Below, piece by piece: positions 8,583-21,400 of a DNA stretch of 64,000 nt. The stretch spans positions 5,020,984 to 5,084,983 of the forward strand of contig OX419336.1 in NCBI GenBank assembly GCA_948470475.1, given 5' to 3'. Under the pieces are notes generated by a model. It did no database searches, was not told the origin of the DNA, and saw only the letters and a program-made list of their open reading frames with translations. Every line of letters starts with the position of its first letter. Position 1 is the first letter of the stretch. The DNA is from Galaxea fascicularis (Eukaryota > Cnidaria > Anthozoa > Scleractinia > Euphylliidae). Position numbers and translations under genes: made by a program.

Positions 8583-11500
8583 ATTTTCAAACGGAAATTA
8601 CCAGATGAAGATTGAAACAATGGTATTTGAATTTTGCTCGATTTTGGCCATTGACCAATTTCTATTGTTTCAAGAATCATAGGCGATTTTCTCGGTTAAT
8701 ATAAGAGCTCTAGCCTTGTAACTTGGACCACATGTTTATCTCATTGCCTTCTTTATACCCAGCAAGAAAAATCCACCAAAATCCTGATTTTCAAACAGAA
8801 ATTACCAGATGAAGATTAAAACAATGGTATTTATATTTTGCTCGATTTTGGCCATTGACCAATTTCTATTGTTTCAGGAATCATAGGCGATTTTCTGGAT
8901 TAATATAAGAGCTCTAGCGTTGTAACTTGGACCACATGTTTATCTCATTGCCTTCTTTATACCCAGCAAGAAAAATCCACCAAAATCCCTATTTTCGAAC
9001 AGAAATTACCAGATGAAGATTGAAACAATGGTATTTGAATTTTGCTCGATTTTGGCCATTGACCAATTTCTATTGTTTCAAGAATCATAGGCGATTTTCT
9101 CAGTTAATATACGAGCTATAGCCTTGTAACTTGGACCACATGTTTATCTCATTGCCTTCTATATACCCAGCAAGAAGAATCCACCAAAATCCTGATTTTC
9201 AAAGAGAAATTACCAGATGAAGATTGAAACAATGGTATTGGAATTTTGCTCGATTTTGGCCATTGACCAATTTCTATTGTTTCAAGAATCAGAGGCGATT
9301 TTCTCGGTTAATATAAGAGCTCTAGCGTTGTAACTTGGACCACATGTTTATCTCATTAATTTCTTTATACCCAGCAAGAAGAATCCACCAAAATCCTGAT
9401 TTTCAAAGAGAAATTACCAGATGAAGATTGAAACAATGGTATTTGAATTTTGCTCGATTTTGGCCATTGACCAATTTCTATTGTTTCAGGAATCATATGC
9501 GATTTTCTGGATTAATATAAGAGCTCTGGCCTTGTAACTTGGACCACATGTTTATCTCATTGCCTTCTTTATACCCAGCAAGAAAAATCCACCAAAATCT
9601 TGATTTTGAAAGAGAACTTACTAGATGAAGATTGAAACAATGGTATTTGAATTTTACTCGATTTTGGCCATTGACCAATTTCTATTGTTTCAAGAATCAT
9701 AGGCGACTTTCTCGGATAACATAAGAGCTCTAGCGTTGTAACTTGGACCACATGTTTATCTCATTGCCTTCTTTGTACCCAGCAAGAAAAATCCACCAAA
9801 ATCCTGATTTTCAAACGGAAATTACCAGATGAAGATTGAAACAATGGTATTTGAATTTTGCTCGATTTTGGCCATTGACCAATTTCTATTGTTTCAAGAA
9901 TCATAGGCGATTTTCTCGGTTAATATAAGAGCTCTAGCCTTGTAACTTGGACCACATGTTTATCTCATTGCCTTCTTTATACCCAGCAAGAAAAATCCAC
10001 CAAAATCCTGATTTTCAAACGGAAATTACCAGATGAAGATTGAAACAATGGTATTTGAATTTTGCTCGATTTTGGCCATTGACCAATTTCTATTGTTTCA
10101 AGAATCATAGGCGATTTTCTCGGTTAATATAAGAGCTCTAGCCTTGTAACTTGGACCACATGTTTATCTCATTGCCTTCTTTATACCCAGCAAGAAAAAT
10201 CCACCAAAATCCTGATTTTCAAACAGAAATTACCAGATGAAGATTAAAACAATGGTATTTATATTTTGCTCGATTTTGGCCATTGACCAATTTCTATTGT
10301 TTCAGGAATCATAGGCGATTTTCTGGATTAATATAAGAGCTCTAGCGTTGTAACTTGGACCACATGTTTATCTCATTGCCTTCTTTATACCCAGCAAGAA
10401 AAATCCACCAAAATCCCTATTTTCGAACAGAAATTACCAGATGAAGATTGAAACAATGGTATTTGAATTTTGCTCGATTTTGGCCATTGACCAATTTCTA
10501 TTGTTTCAAGAATCATAGGCGATTTTCTCAGTTAATATACGAGCTATAGCCTTGTAACTTGGACCACATGTTTATCTCATTGCCTTCTATATACCCAGCA
10601 AGAAGAATCCACCAAAATCCTGATTTTCAAAGAGAAATTACCAGATGAAGATTGAAACAATGGTATTGGAATTTTGCTCGATTTTGGCCATTGACCAATT
10701 TCTATTGTTTCAAGAATCAGAGGCGATTTTCTCGGTTAATATAAGAGCTCTAGCGTTGTAACTTGGACCACATGTTTATCTCATTAATTTCTTTATACCC
10801 AGCAAGAAGAATCCACCAAAATCCTGATTTTCAAAGAGAAATTACCAGATGAAGATTGAAACAATGGTATTTGAATTTTGCTCGATTTTGGCCATTGACC
10901 AATTTCTATTGTTTCAGGAATCATATGCGATTTTCTGGATTAATATAAGAGCTCTGGCCTTGTAACTTGGACCACATGTTTATCTCATTGCCTTCTTTAT
11001 ACCCAGCAAGAAAAATCCACCAAAATCTTGATTTTGAAAGAGAACTTACTAGATGAAGATTGAAACAATGGTATTTGAATTTTACTCGATTTTGGCCATT
11101 GACCAATTTCTATTGTTTCAAGAATCATAGGCGACTTTCTCGGATAACATAAGAGCTCTAGCGTTGTAACTTGGACCACATGTTTATCTCATTGCCTTCT
11201 TTGTACCCAGCAAGAAAAATCCACCAAAATCCTGATTTTCAAACGGAAATTACCAGATGAAGATTGAAACAATGGTATTTGAATTTTGCTCGATTTTGGC
11301 CATTGACCAATTTCTATTGTTTCAAGAATCATAGGCGATTTTCTCGGTTAATATAAGAGCTCTAGCCTTGTAACTTGGACCACATGTTTATCTCATTGCC
11401 TTCTTTATACCCAGCAAGAAAAATCCACCAAAATCCTGATTTTCAAACGGAAATTACCAGATGAAGATTGAAACAATGGTATTTGAATTTTGCTCGATTT

Positions 11501-11644
11501 TGGCCATTGACCAATTTCTATTGTTTCAAGAATCATAGGCGATTTTCTCGGTTAATATAAGAGCTCTAGCCTTGTAACTTGGACCACATGTTTATCTCAT
11601 TGCCTTCTTTATACCCAGCAAGAAAAATCCACCAAAATCCTGAT
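8583..11644 (+). repeat. 7-monomer (1,428-bp) tandem duplication, about 2.1 copies
   Basis: A series of rare variants recurs exactly 1,428 bp (7 x 204) apart. Examples are TTTATATTTTGC (about 8,830 and 10,258), CCCTATTTTCGAACAG (8,986 and 10,414), AATATACGAGCTATAGCC (9,104 and 10,532), CATTAATTTCTTTATACC (9,356 and 10,784), and TTGATTTTGAAAGAGAAC (9,599 and 11,027). The copies look identical across the block; outside it the variants stop matching. Confidence 0.88.
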
Positions 11645-13512
11645 TTTCAAACGGAAATTACCAGATGAAGATTGAAACAATGGTATTTGAATTTTGCTCG
11701 ATTTTGGGCATTGACCAATTTCTATTGTTTCAAGAATCATTGGCGATTTTCTCGGTTAATATAAGAGCTCTAGCCTTGTAACTTGGACCACATGTTTATC
11801 TCATTGCCTTCTTTATACCCAGCAAGAAAAATCCACCAAAATCCTGATTTTCAAACAGAAATTACCAGATGAATATTGAAACAATGGTATTTATATTTTG
11901 CTCGATTTTGGCCATTGACCAATTTCTATTGTTTCAGGAATCATAGGCGATTTTCTGGATTAATATAAGAGCTCTAGCGTTGTAACTTGGACCACATGTT
12001 TATCTCATTGCCTTCTTTATACCCAGCAAGAAAAATCCACCAAAAGCCTGATTTTCAAAGACAAATTACCAGATGAAGATTGAAACAATGGTATTTGAAT
12101 TTTGCTCGATTTTGGCCATTGACCAATTTCTATTGTTTCAAGAATCATAGGCGATTTTCTCGGTTAATATAAGAGCTCTAGCCTTGTAACTTGGACCACA
12201 TGTTTAACTCATTGCCTTCTTTATAGCGAGCAAGAAAAATCCACCAAAATCCTGATTTTCAAACGGAAATTACCAGATGAAGATTGAAACAATGGTATTT
12301 GAATTTTGCTCGATTTTGGCCATTGACCAATTTCTATTGTTTCAAGAATCATTGGCGATTTTCTCGGTTAATATAAGAGCTCTAGCGTTGTAACTTGGAC
12401 CACATGTTTATCTCATTGCCTGCTTTATACCCAGCAAGAAATATCCACCAAAATCGTGATGTTTAAACGGAAATTACCAGATGAAGATTGAAACAATGGT
12501 ATTTGAATTTTGCTCGATTTTGGCCATTGACCAATTTCTATTGTTTCAAGAATCATTGGCGATTTTCTCGGTTAATATAAGAGCTCTAGCCTTGTAACTT
12601 GGACCATATGTTTATCTCATTGCTTTCTTTATACCCAGCAAGAAAAATCCACCAAAATCTTGATTTTCAAACAGAAATTACCAGATGAAGATTGAAACAA
12701 TGGTATTTGAATTTTGCTCGATTTTGGCCATTGACCAATTTCTATTGTTTCAAGAATCATAGGCGATTTTCTCGGTTAATATAAGAGCTCTAGCGTTGTA
12801 ACTTGGACCACATGTTTATCTCATTGCCTTCTTTATACCCAGCAAGAACAATCCACCAAAATCCTGATTTCCAAACAGAAATTACCAGATGAAGATTGAA
12901 ACAATGGTATTTGAATTTTGCTCGATTTTGGCCATTGACCAATTTCTATTGTTTCAAGAATCATAGGCGATTTTCTCGGTTAATATAAGAGCTCTAGCCT
13001 TGTAACTTGGACCATATGTTTATCTCATTGCTTTCTTTATACCCAGCAAGAAAAATCCACCAAAATCTTGATTTTCAAACAGAAATTACCAGATGAAGAT
13101 TGAAACAATGGTATTTGAATTTTGCTCGATTTTGGCCATTGACCAATTTCTATTGTTTCAAGAATCATAGGCGATTTTCTCGGTTAATATAAGAGCTCTA
13201 GCGTTGTAACTTGGACCACATGTTGATCTCATTGCGTTCTTTATACCCAGCAAGAAAAATCCACCAAAATCCTGATTTTCAAACAGAAATTACCAGATGA
13301 AGATTGAAACAATGGTATTTGAATTGTGCTCGATTTTGGCCATTGACCAATTTCTATTGTTTCAAGAATCATAGGCGATTTTCTCGGTTAATATAAGAGC
13401 TCTAGCGTTGTAACTTGGACCACATGTTTATCTCATTGCCTTCTTTATACCCAGCAAGAAAAATCCACCAAAATCCTGATTTTCAAACAGAAATTACCAG
13501 ATGAAGATTGAT

Positions 13513-16211
13513 GACACGCTAAGTTACACCGTGCTCGAAAAAAAACGTCAACTGAAGCTTTTCAGGCACTGTGGGTTGAATTTTCATTCCTCAAACAAAA
13601 AAACATTATTTGCGGTATTATTTATCGCCAACATAACTCGCCAGATCTTTTCCTTAACTACATAAATGATGCTTTAGAAAGACTAAACTCAACAGGAAAG
13701 CGAGTTTGCCTTCTAGGTGACTTCAACTTGTGTCTTCTCAAAACATCAACATCCCATCATAGTCACGATTTTCTAACGGCCCTCCAAAGTAATTACCTCA
13801 TTCCAACTATTGATAAACCAACCCGAGTTCATAGAACAACGGCAACGCTAATCGATAATATTTTTGTCAACAATCCTGAACAGGTTTTAATGAGCGGAAA
13901 TATTATTACTGACGTTTCTGACCACTTTTCACAATTTTGCATTCTGTCTTCTGCAAAAGAGAAGTCCAATATAAAGAAAACAATTCGCAAACGCGATTTC
14001 TCACATTTCTCTTCAGAAAGCTTCAACAGTGATCTTTCTGCTGTCGACTGGGAAAACATACTGTTAACAAAATCTAACAATATTGATGATCTATTTTCAA
14101 CTTTCTTTAAACGTGTCAATAACATTGTTAACAAACATGCTCCTATTAAAAATCTATCAAAACGTAAAATTAAGCAACTTGCTAAACCTTGGATTACCAA
14201 AGGACTCAAAACCTCGATTAAGGTGAAAAACAAATTATACGTTATGGGTGACTCCACTCAATATACATACTACAGAAATAGGATAACCACCCTCACACGC
14301 CTTAGTAAACAAAAATATTATGCTAATTACTTCCTTGCAAACATAAACAACATGAAGAAAACGTGGCAAGTGATAAATAAGCTTCTCACAAACCGCAAAA
14401 GAAAGTCTCACACTATAACGGCACTAAAAGACCCACGTGATAATAACCTTGTTACACATAATCCCTCAAGAATACCTAACATCCTGAACGAACACTTTGC
14501 AACTATTGGTAACAAATTGGCGATGAAATTATCCCCATGTAGTAATTATATGGACTATCTGGCTAAATCCAAATCACCTGATTCTTCCTTTCTTTTTCAG
14601 CCCGTTTCACCAAATGAGGTTAAGTTTGAAATTCTATCGCTTTCTAATAATAAATCGCACGGGCTTTACTCGTGCCCCGCGCAGCTCTTGAAATGTGCAA
14701 GCAATATCTTTTCTCCTATCTTAGCGGAAATCTTTAACATCTCTATCTCATTAGGGGCTTATCCTTCTAAACTAAAATTATCAAAAATAACTGCGATATT
14801 CAAATCCGACGATGAGACGGATGCCTTAAACTATAGACCTATATCTTTACTTTCTAACTTTAATAAAATCTTCGAGAAAATAATGTATAATCGGATGGTT
14901 AGATTTATTGAAGAGCATTCCATTCTATATCCCTCACAGTATGGCTTTCGCAAAGGGCACTCCACCCATCATGCTATCATCGATATAGTTGAAGCCATTC
15001 AGTCAAATATGGATCGACGCTTGATTACTTGTGGGATCTTTATTGACCTAAAGAAAGCTTTTGATACTGTTAACCATAAAATTCTACTTGATAAACTTAA
15101 TCATTATGGTTTTCGAGGCATTATTAATGACTGGTTTGGATCCTATCTGACTGATCGCACCCAAACAACCCAGACAGGCTCCCACATCTCGGAAAAGTGC
15201 GTATGCACATGCGGCGTACCACAGGGCTCTGTATTAGGGCCCCTTCTTTTTCTACTTTATGTAAATGATATCCATAATTGCTCTAGCAAATTGAAGTTTT
15301 TTCTTTTCGCCGATGACACAAACATTACATTCGCTGATAAAAACCTGAAAACATTAGAAGTGACTGTAAACAACGAGATTGGAAAACTTAACGATTGGCT
15401 AACTTCTAATAAATTAACATTGAATACTAAGAAATCTAACTATGTCATTTTCCGACCCTACCAAAAGAAAATCCAAAATATTCCCCAAATTTGTATATTT
15501 GATTATGGTTCAAACAAAAATGTAAACCTTGAATACAAAGACTGTATTAAGTACTTAGGCGTCCTTATCGATGAAAACCTTTCCTGGAAAAACCATATCG
15601 ATTCTGTTATAACCAAAATAAGCAAAACTGTTGGAATGTTAAGTAAACTAAGACATCATATACCACTTTGTGTTCTTATAAATATTTATAATGCTCTTAT
15701 AACACCTTATCTCTCCTATGGACTTATTTCCTGGGGCCACGCCTCTAAAACACATCTAAATAAACTCACTATTCTGCAGAAGCGCGCCCTACGCTTGATT
15801 CATTTTGCAGACAGAAATGAGCACGCTATCCCTCTATTTGTCAAAACTAACGTTCTACCCTTAAGTTTTCTTTATGTCCAAGCGGTCTCAAATCTAATGT
15901 ACGATATAAATGCAAAACAAGCACCGACAAATACTCTAAATCTTTTTTGTAGAACTTCTGACATACACAAATATGCTACCCGCTCGTCAACCTCTCAGAA
16001 CTTTTTTATCAAAAAATCTAGAATCGACCTACAAAAATATTCTTTTTCACGTGTTGGAGCAAAAGTGTGGAATGGAATACCTGAAAGAATGAGAAAGCTG
16101 CCAAAAAACAGTTTTAAGAAAGAAATGAATAGACTACTATTTGATATCTTGAAAACTGCAGATAATTACATTGAAATAGACAAAATAATATCTGATTTAA
16201 AGAATCATTAG
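13513..16211 (+). CDS. LINE ORF2 fragment: endonuclease C-terminal half and reverse transcriptase
   Basis: The frame is open from just after the 5' junction to TAG at 16209-16211. No genuine start exists because the gene is 5'-truncated; a TTG at 13728 is only a convenient mark (residue 1 below). The frame reads LWVEF, IICGIIYRQHNSP and LLGDFNL (upstream of 13728), then SDHFSQ (Asp65-His66): the second half of an APE-like endonuclease that nicks target DNA. The RT follows: NYRPISLLSNFNKIFEK, YGFRKGHSTHHAI, motif A IDLKKAFDTVNH (Asp440), motif B GVPQGSVLGPLL (from Gly496), motif C FADDT (Asp529-Asp530), then KYLGVLIDENLSWKNHI. The catalytic residues are intact. The C-terminal region (KVWNGIPERMRKLP, FKKEMNRLL) is the usual CR1/L2 ending. 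An A8 tract at 13538-13545 marks a frame slip, since the first residues of the endonuclease lie in the other frame. Confidence 0.92.
13538..13545 (+). other. A8 homopolymer with frame slip in the LINE endonuclease
   Basis: From 13510, one frame reads DDTLSYTVLEKK, which looks like endonuclease sequence. After the eight A residues the family-like sequence (TSTEAFQALWVEF) continues in the neighbouring frame. A gain or loss in the A run, by slippage or possibly sequencing error, explains the shift. Confidence 0.65.
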
Positions 16212-16282
16212 TAAGAGAAGACACAAGGTTGCAAGTACCTTTAGTATCTTCAGTATCTCAAGTTCTTCTTTCTTTGTTTTTT

Positions 16283-16326
16283 GTTTGTTTGTTTGTTTGT
16301 TTGTTTGTTTGTTTGTTTTTTTTTTT
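16283..16326 (+). repeat. (GTTT)8 microsatellite followed by T11
   Basis: Eight GTTT units lie at 16283-16314, then G and eleven T residues to 16326. It lies inside the LINE 3' UTR and is a likely slippage hotspot. Confidence 0.95.
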
Positions 16327-16626
16327 GTTCAATCCCGCACAATATATTTCTTTTTTCCTTGTAATCCTGTACTGTAATATATAATTGCTTCTGTTTTCAA
16401 TAGACTGGCCTGCCACGATTAGCTATGCTACCTGCAGGTCAGTCTAAATTGTAAATTGTAATGTTGTTATTCATTTTATTTTTAATAAACCTCTTTTAAT
16501 AAACCTTTCCAGATTGTAAGCCATGACACTCGCAGGTTTCGCTTTGAATTGCAGTCGCCTGAACACAAGTTAGGATTACCTGTGGGTAACCACATGTACC
16601 TCAGTGCAAAAATTGATGACAAACTT

Positions 16627-16650
16627 GTTATTGTTATTGTTATTGTTATT
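16627..16650 (+). repeat. (GTTATT)4 terminal repeat of the LINE
   Basis: Four perfect GTTATT units lie directly before the satellite resumes. Short terminal repeats of this kind replace poly(A) at the 3' end of CR1/L2-type elements. Confidence 0.9.
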
Positions 16651-16987
16651 AGAAACAATGGTATTTAAATTTTGCTCGATTTTGGCCATTGACCAATTTC
16701 TATTGTTTCAAGAATCATAGGCGATTTTCTCGGTTAATATAAGAGCTCTAGCCTTGTAACTTGGACCACATGTTTATCTCATTGCCTTCTTTATACCCAG
16801 CAAGAAAAATCCACCAAAATCTTGATTTTCAAACAGAAATTACCAGATGAAGATTGAAACAATGGTATTTGAATTTTGCTCGATTTTGGCCATTGACCAA
16901 TTTCTATTGTTTCAAGAATCATTGGCGATTTTCTCGGTTAATATAAGAGCTCTAGCGTTGTAACTTGGACAACATGTTGATCTCATT

Positions 16988-18453
16988 GCGTTCTTTATAC
17001 CCAGCAAGAAAAATCCACCAAAATCCTGATTTTCAAACAGAAATTACCAGATGAAGATTGAAACAATGGTATTTGAATTTTGCTCGATTTTGGCCATTGA
17101 CCAATTTCTATTGTTTCAAGAATCATTGGCGATTTTCTCGGTTAATATAAGAGCTCTAGCCTTGTAACTTGGACCACATGTTTATCTCATTGCGTTCTTT
17201 ATACCCAGCAAGAAAAATCCACCAAAATCTTGATTTTCAGAGAGAAATTACCATATGAAGATTGAAACAATGGTATTTGAATTTTGGACGATTTTGGGCA
17301 TTAACCAATTTCTATTGTTTCAGGAATCATAGGCGATTTTCTTGGTTTGATATAATAGCTCTAGCGTTGTAACTTGGACCACATGTTTATCTCATTGCCT
17401 TCTTTATACCCAGCAAGAAAAATCCACCAAAATCCTGATTTTCAAAGAGAAATTACCAGATGAAGATTGAAACAATGGTATTTGAATTTTACTCGATTTT
17501 GGCCATTGACCAATTTCTATTGTTTCAAGAATCATAGGCGACTTTCTCGGTTAATATAAGAGCTCTAGCGTTGTAACTTGGACCACATGTTTATCTCATT
17601 GCCTTCTTTATACCCAGCAAGAAAAATCCACCAAAATCTTGATTTTCAAACAGAAATTACCAGATGAAGATTGAAACAATGGTATTTGAATTTTGCTCGA
17701 TTTTGGCCATTGACCAATTTCTATTGTTTCAAGAATCATTGGCGATTTTCTCGGTTAATATAAGAGCTCTAGCCTTGTAACTTGGACCACATGTTTATCT
17801 CATTGCGTTCTTTATACCCAGCAAGAAAAATCCACCAAAATCCTGATTTTCAAACAGAAATTACCAGATGAAGATTGAAACAATGGTATTTGAATTTTGC
17901 TCGATTTTGGCCATTGACCAATTTCTATTGTTTCAAGAATCATTGGCGATTTTCTCGGTTAATATAAGAGCTCTAGCCTTGTAACTTGGACCACATGTTT
18001 ATCTCATTGCGTTCTTTATACCCAGCAAGAAAAATCCACCAAAATCTTGATTTTCAGAGAGAAATTACCATATGAAGATTGAAACAATGGTATTTGAATT
18101 TTGGACGATTTTGGGCATTAACCAATTTCTATTGTTTCAGGAATCATAGGCGATTTTCTTGGTTTGATATAATAGCTCTAGCGTTGTAACTTGGACCACA
18201 TGTTTATCTCATTGCCTTCTTTATACCCAGCAAGAAAAATCCACCAAAATCCTGATTTTCAAAGAGAAATTACCAGATGAAGATTGAAACAATGGTATTT
18301 GAATTTTACTCGATTTTGGCCATTGACCAATTTCTATTGTTTCAAGAATCATAGGCGACTTTCTCGGTTAATATAAGAGCTCTAGCGTTGTAACTTGGAC
18401 CACATGTTTATCTCATTGCCTTCTTTATACCCAGCAAGAAAAATCCACCAAAA
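16988..18453 (+). repeat. 4-monomer (816-bp) tandem duplication
   Basis: Variants recur 816 bp apart: AATTACCATATGAAG, TTGGACGATTTTGGGCATTA (about 17,284 and 18,100), CTTGGTTTGATATAATAG (about 17,340 and 18,157), and TTTTACTCG with GCGACTTTCTCGG. The match fails left of about 16,988 and right of about 18,453. Confidence 0.85.
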
Positions 18454-21400
18454 TCCTGATTTTCAAACGGAAATTACCAGATGAAGATTGAAACAATGGT
18501 ATTTGAATTTTGCTCGATTTTGGCCATTGACCAATTTCTATTGTTTCAAGAATCATAGGCGATTTTCTCGGTTAATATAAGAGCTCTAGCCTTGTAACTT
18601 GGACCACATGTTTATCTCATTGCCTTCTTTATACCCAGCAAGAAAAATCCACCAAAATCTTGATTTTCAAACAGAAATTACCAGATGAAGATTGAAACAA
18701 TGGTATTTGAATTTTGCTCGATTTTGGCCAGTGACCAATTTCTATTGTTTCAAGAATCATAGGCGATTTTCTCGGTTAATATAAGAGCTCTAGCCTTGTA
18801 ACTTGGACCACATGTTTATCTCATTGCCTTCTTTATACCCAGCAAGAAGAATTTAGAAAATCCTGATTTTCAAAGAGAAATTACCAGATGAAGATTGAAA
18901 CAATGGTATTTGAATTTTGCTCGATTTTGGGCATTGACCAATTTCTTTTGTTTCAAGAATCATAGGCGATTTTCTCGGTTAATATAAGAGCTCTAGCGTT
19001 GTAACTTGGACCACATGTTTATCTTATTGCCTTCTTTATACCCAGCAAGAAAAATCCACCAAAATCCTGATTTTCAAAGAGAAATTACCAGATGAAGATT
19101 GAAACAATGGTATTTGAATTTTGCTCGATTTTGGCCATTGACCAATTTCTATTGTTTCAAGAATCATAGGCGATTTTCTCGGTTAATATAAGAGCTCTAG
19201 CGTTGTAACTTGGACCACATGTTAATCTCATTGCCTTCTTTATACCCAGCAAGAAAAATCCTCCAAAATCCTGATTTTCAAACAGAAATTACCAGATGAA
19301 GATTGAAACAATGGTATTTGAATTTTGCTCGATTTTGGCCATTGACCAATTTCTATTGTTTCAAGAATCATAGGCGATTTTCTCGGTTAATATAAGAGCT
19401 CTAGCCTTGTAACTTGGACCACATGTTTATCTCATTGCCTTCTTTATACCCAGCAAGAAAAATCCACCAAAGTCTTTATTTTCAAAGAGAAATTACCAGA
19501 TGAAGATTGAAACAATGGTATTTGAATTTTGCTCGATTTTGGGCATTGACCAATTTCTATTGTTTGAAGAATCATAGGCGATTTTCTTGGTTTGATATAA
19601 TAGCTCTAGCGTTGTAACTTGGACCACATGTTTATCTCATTGCCTTCTTTATACCCAGCAAGAAAAATCCACCAAAATCTTGATTTTCAAACAGAAATTA
19701 CCAGATGAAGATTGAAACAATGGTATTTGAATCTTACTCGATTTTGGGCATTGACCAATTTCTATTGTTTCAAGAATCAGAGGCGATTTTCTCGGTTAAT
19801 ATAAGAGCTCTATTCTTGTAACTTGGACCACATGTTTATCTCATTGCCTTCTTTATACCCAGCAAGAAGAATTTACCAAAATCCTGATTTTCAAAGAGAA
19901 ATTACCAGATGAAGATTGAAACAATGGTATTTGAATTTTGCTCGATTTTGGGCATTGACCAATTTCTATTGTTTCAAGAATCATAGGCGATTTTCTCGGT
20001 TAATATAAGAGCTCTAGCGTTGTAACTTGGACATTATGTTTATCTCATTGCCTTCTTTATACCCAGCAAAAAGAATCCACCAAAAGCCTGATTTTCAAAG
20101 AGAAATTACCAGATGAAGATTGAAACAATGGTATTTGAATTTTGCTCGATTTTGGCCATTCACCAATTTCTATTGTTTCAAGAATCATAGGCGATTTTCT
20201 CGGTTAATATAAGAGCTCTAGCCTTGTAACTTGGACCACATGTTTATCTCATTGCCTTCTTTATACCCAGCAAGAAGAATCCACCAAAATCCTGATTTTT
20301 AAAGAGAAATTACCAGATAAAGATTGAAACAATGGTATTTGAATTTTGCTCGATTTTGGCCATTGACCAATATCTATTGTTTTAAGAATCATAGGCGATT
20401 TTCTTGGTTTGATATAATAGCTCTAGCGTGGTAACTTGGACGACATGTTTATCTCATTGCCTTCTTTATACCCAGCAAGAAAAATCCACCAAAATCTTGA
20501 TTTTCAAAGAGAAATTACCAGATGAAGATTGAAACAATGGTATTTGAATTTTACTCGATTTTGGCCATTGACCAATTTCTATTGTTTCAAGAATCATAGG
20601 CGACTTTCTCGGTTAACATAAGAGCTCTAGCGTTGTAACTTGGACCACATGTTTATCTCATTGCCTTCTTTATACCCAGCAAGAAAAATCCACCAAAATC
20701 CTGATTTTCAAACGGAAATTTCCAGATGAAGATTGAAACAATGGTATTTGAATTTTGCTCGATTTTGGCCATTGACCAATTTCTATTGTTTCAAGAATCA
20801 TAGGCGATTTTCTCGGTTAATATAAGAGCTCTAGCGTTGTAATTTGGACCACATGTTTATCTCATTGCCTTCTTTATACCCAGCAAGAAAACTCCTTCAA
20901 GATCCTGATTTTCAAACAGAAATTACCAGATGAAGATTAAAACAATGGTATTTGAATTTTGCTCGATTTTGGCCATTGACCAATTTCTATTGTTTCAAGA
21001 ATCATAGGCGATTTTCTCGGTTAATATAAGAGCTCTAGCGTTGTAACTTGGACAACATGTTTATCTCATTGCCTTCTTTATACCCAGCAAGAAGAATCCA
21101 CCAAAAGCCTGATTTTCAAAGAGAAATTACCAGATGAAGATTGAAACAATGGTATTTGAATTTTGCTCGATTTTGGGCATTGACGAATTTCTATTGTTTC
21201 AAGAATCATAGGCGATTTTCTCGGTTAATATAAGAGCTCTAGCCTTGTAACTTGGACCACATGTTTATCTCATTGCCTTCTTTATACCCAGCAAGAAAAA
21301 TCTACCAAAATCCTGATTTTCAAAGAGAAATTACCAGATGAAGATTGAAACAATGGTATTTGAATTTTGCTGGATTTTGGCCATTGACCAATTTCTATTG

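Larger units (their letters stand above)
4065..13511 (+). repeat. 204-bp satellite array, left segment (about 46 monomers)
   Basis: Direct inspection shows head-to-tail copies with a 204-bp period: the landmark GGACCACATG recurs at 4264, 4468 and 4672. All copies are in the same orientation. The array starts sharply at 4065 (ACATGTTTATCTC) inside the BEL element, without a visibly degraded edge. Most monomers are 204 bp; 1-bp indels occur (for example near 6577) and one monomer (7321-7501) is only 181 bp. One hand-counted monomer has 72 G+C of 204 (about 35%). A near-universal GAGCTC (SacI) site sits in each monomer. Monomer variants are mixed, apart from a 7-mer duplication near 8.6-11.6 kb. 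No gene or RNA was found in the segment. Confidence 0.97.
13512..16651 (+). mobile_element. 5'-truncated CR1/L2-like LINE inserted in the satellite
   Basis: Non-satellite sequence begins after ATGAAGATTGA at 13511 and ends before GAAACAATGG at 16652. It contains the C-terminal half of an APE-type endonuclease, a complete RT, a 3' UTR with a (GTTT)8 tract, and a terminal (GTTATT)4 repeat. RT wording (GVPQGSVLGPLLFLLYVNDI, FADDT) and a short-repeat tail rather than poly(A) fit the CR1/L2 side of the Jockey group. The interrupted monomer adds up to 95 + 111 = 206 bp, so the target duplication is only GA (2 bp) or simple microhomology, as is usual for this group. The 5' truncation makes it non-autonomous. 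Confidence 0.93.
16212..16651 (+). other. LINE 3' untranslated region and tail
   Basis: This is 440 bp without coding potential. It holds a (GTTT)8 plus T11 tract, two closely spaced AATAAA hexamers (16484-16489 and 16498-16503), about 120 bp of unique sequence (from CCAGATTGTAAGCC to AAAAATTGATGAC), and a terminal (GTTATT)4 at 16627-16650. The last short repeat is probably where reverse transcription was primed. Confidence 0.8.

Noticed and set aside
13829..14257. 142-codon minus-strand frame inside the LINE
   Set aside because: Antisense to the LINE endonuclease/RT frame, with no recognisable motif.
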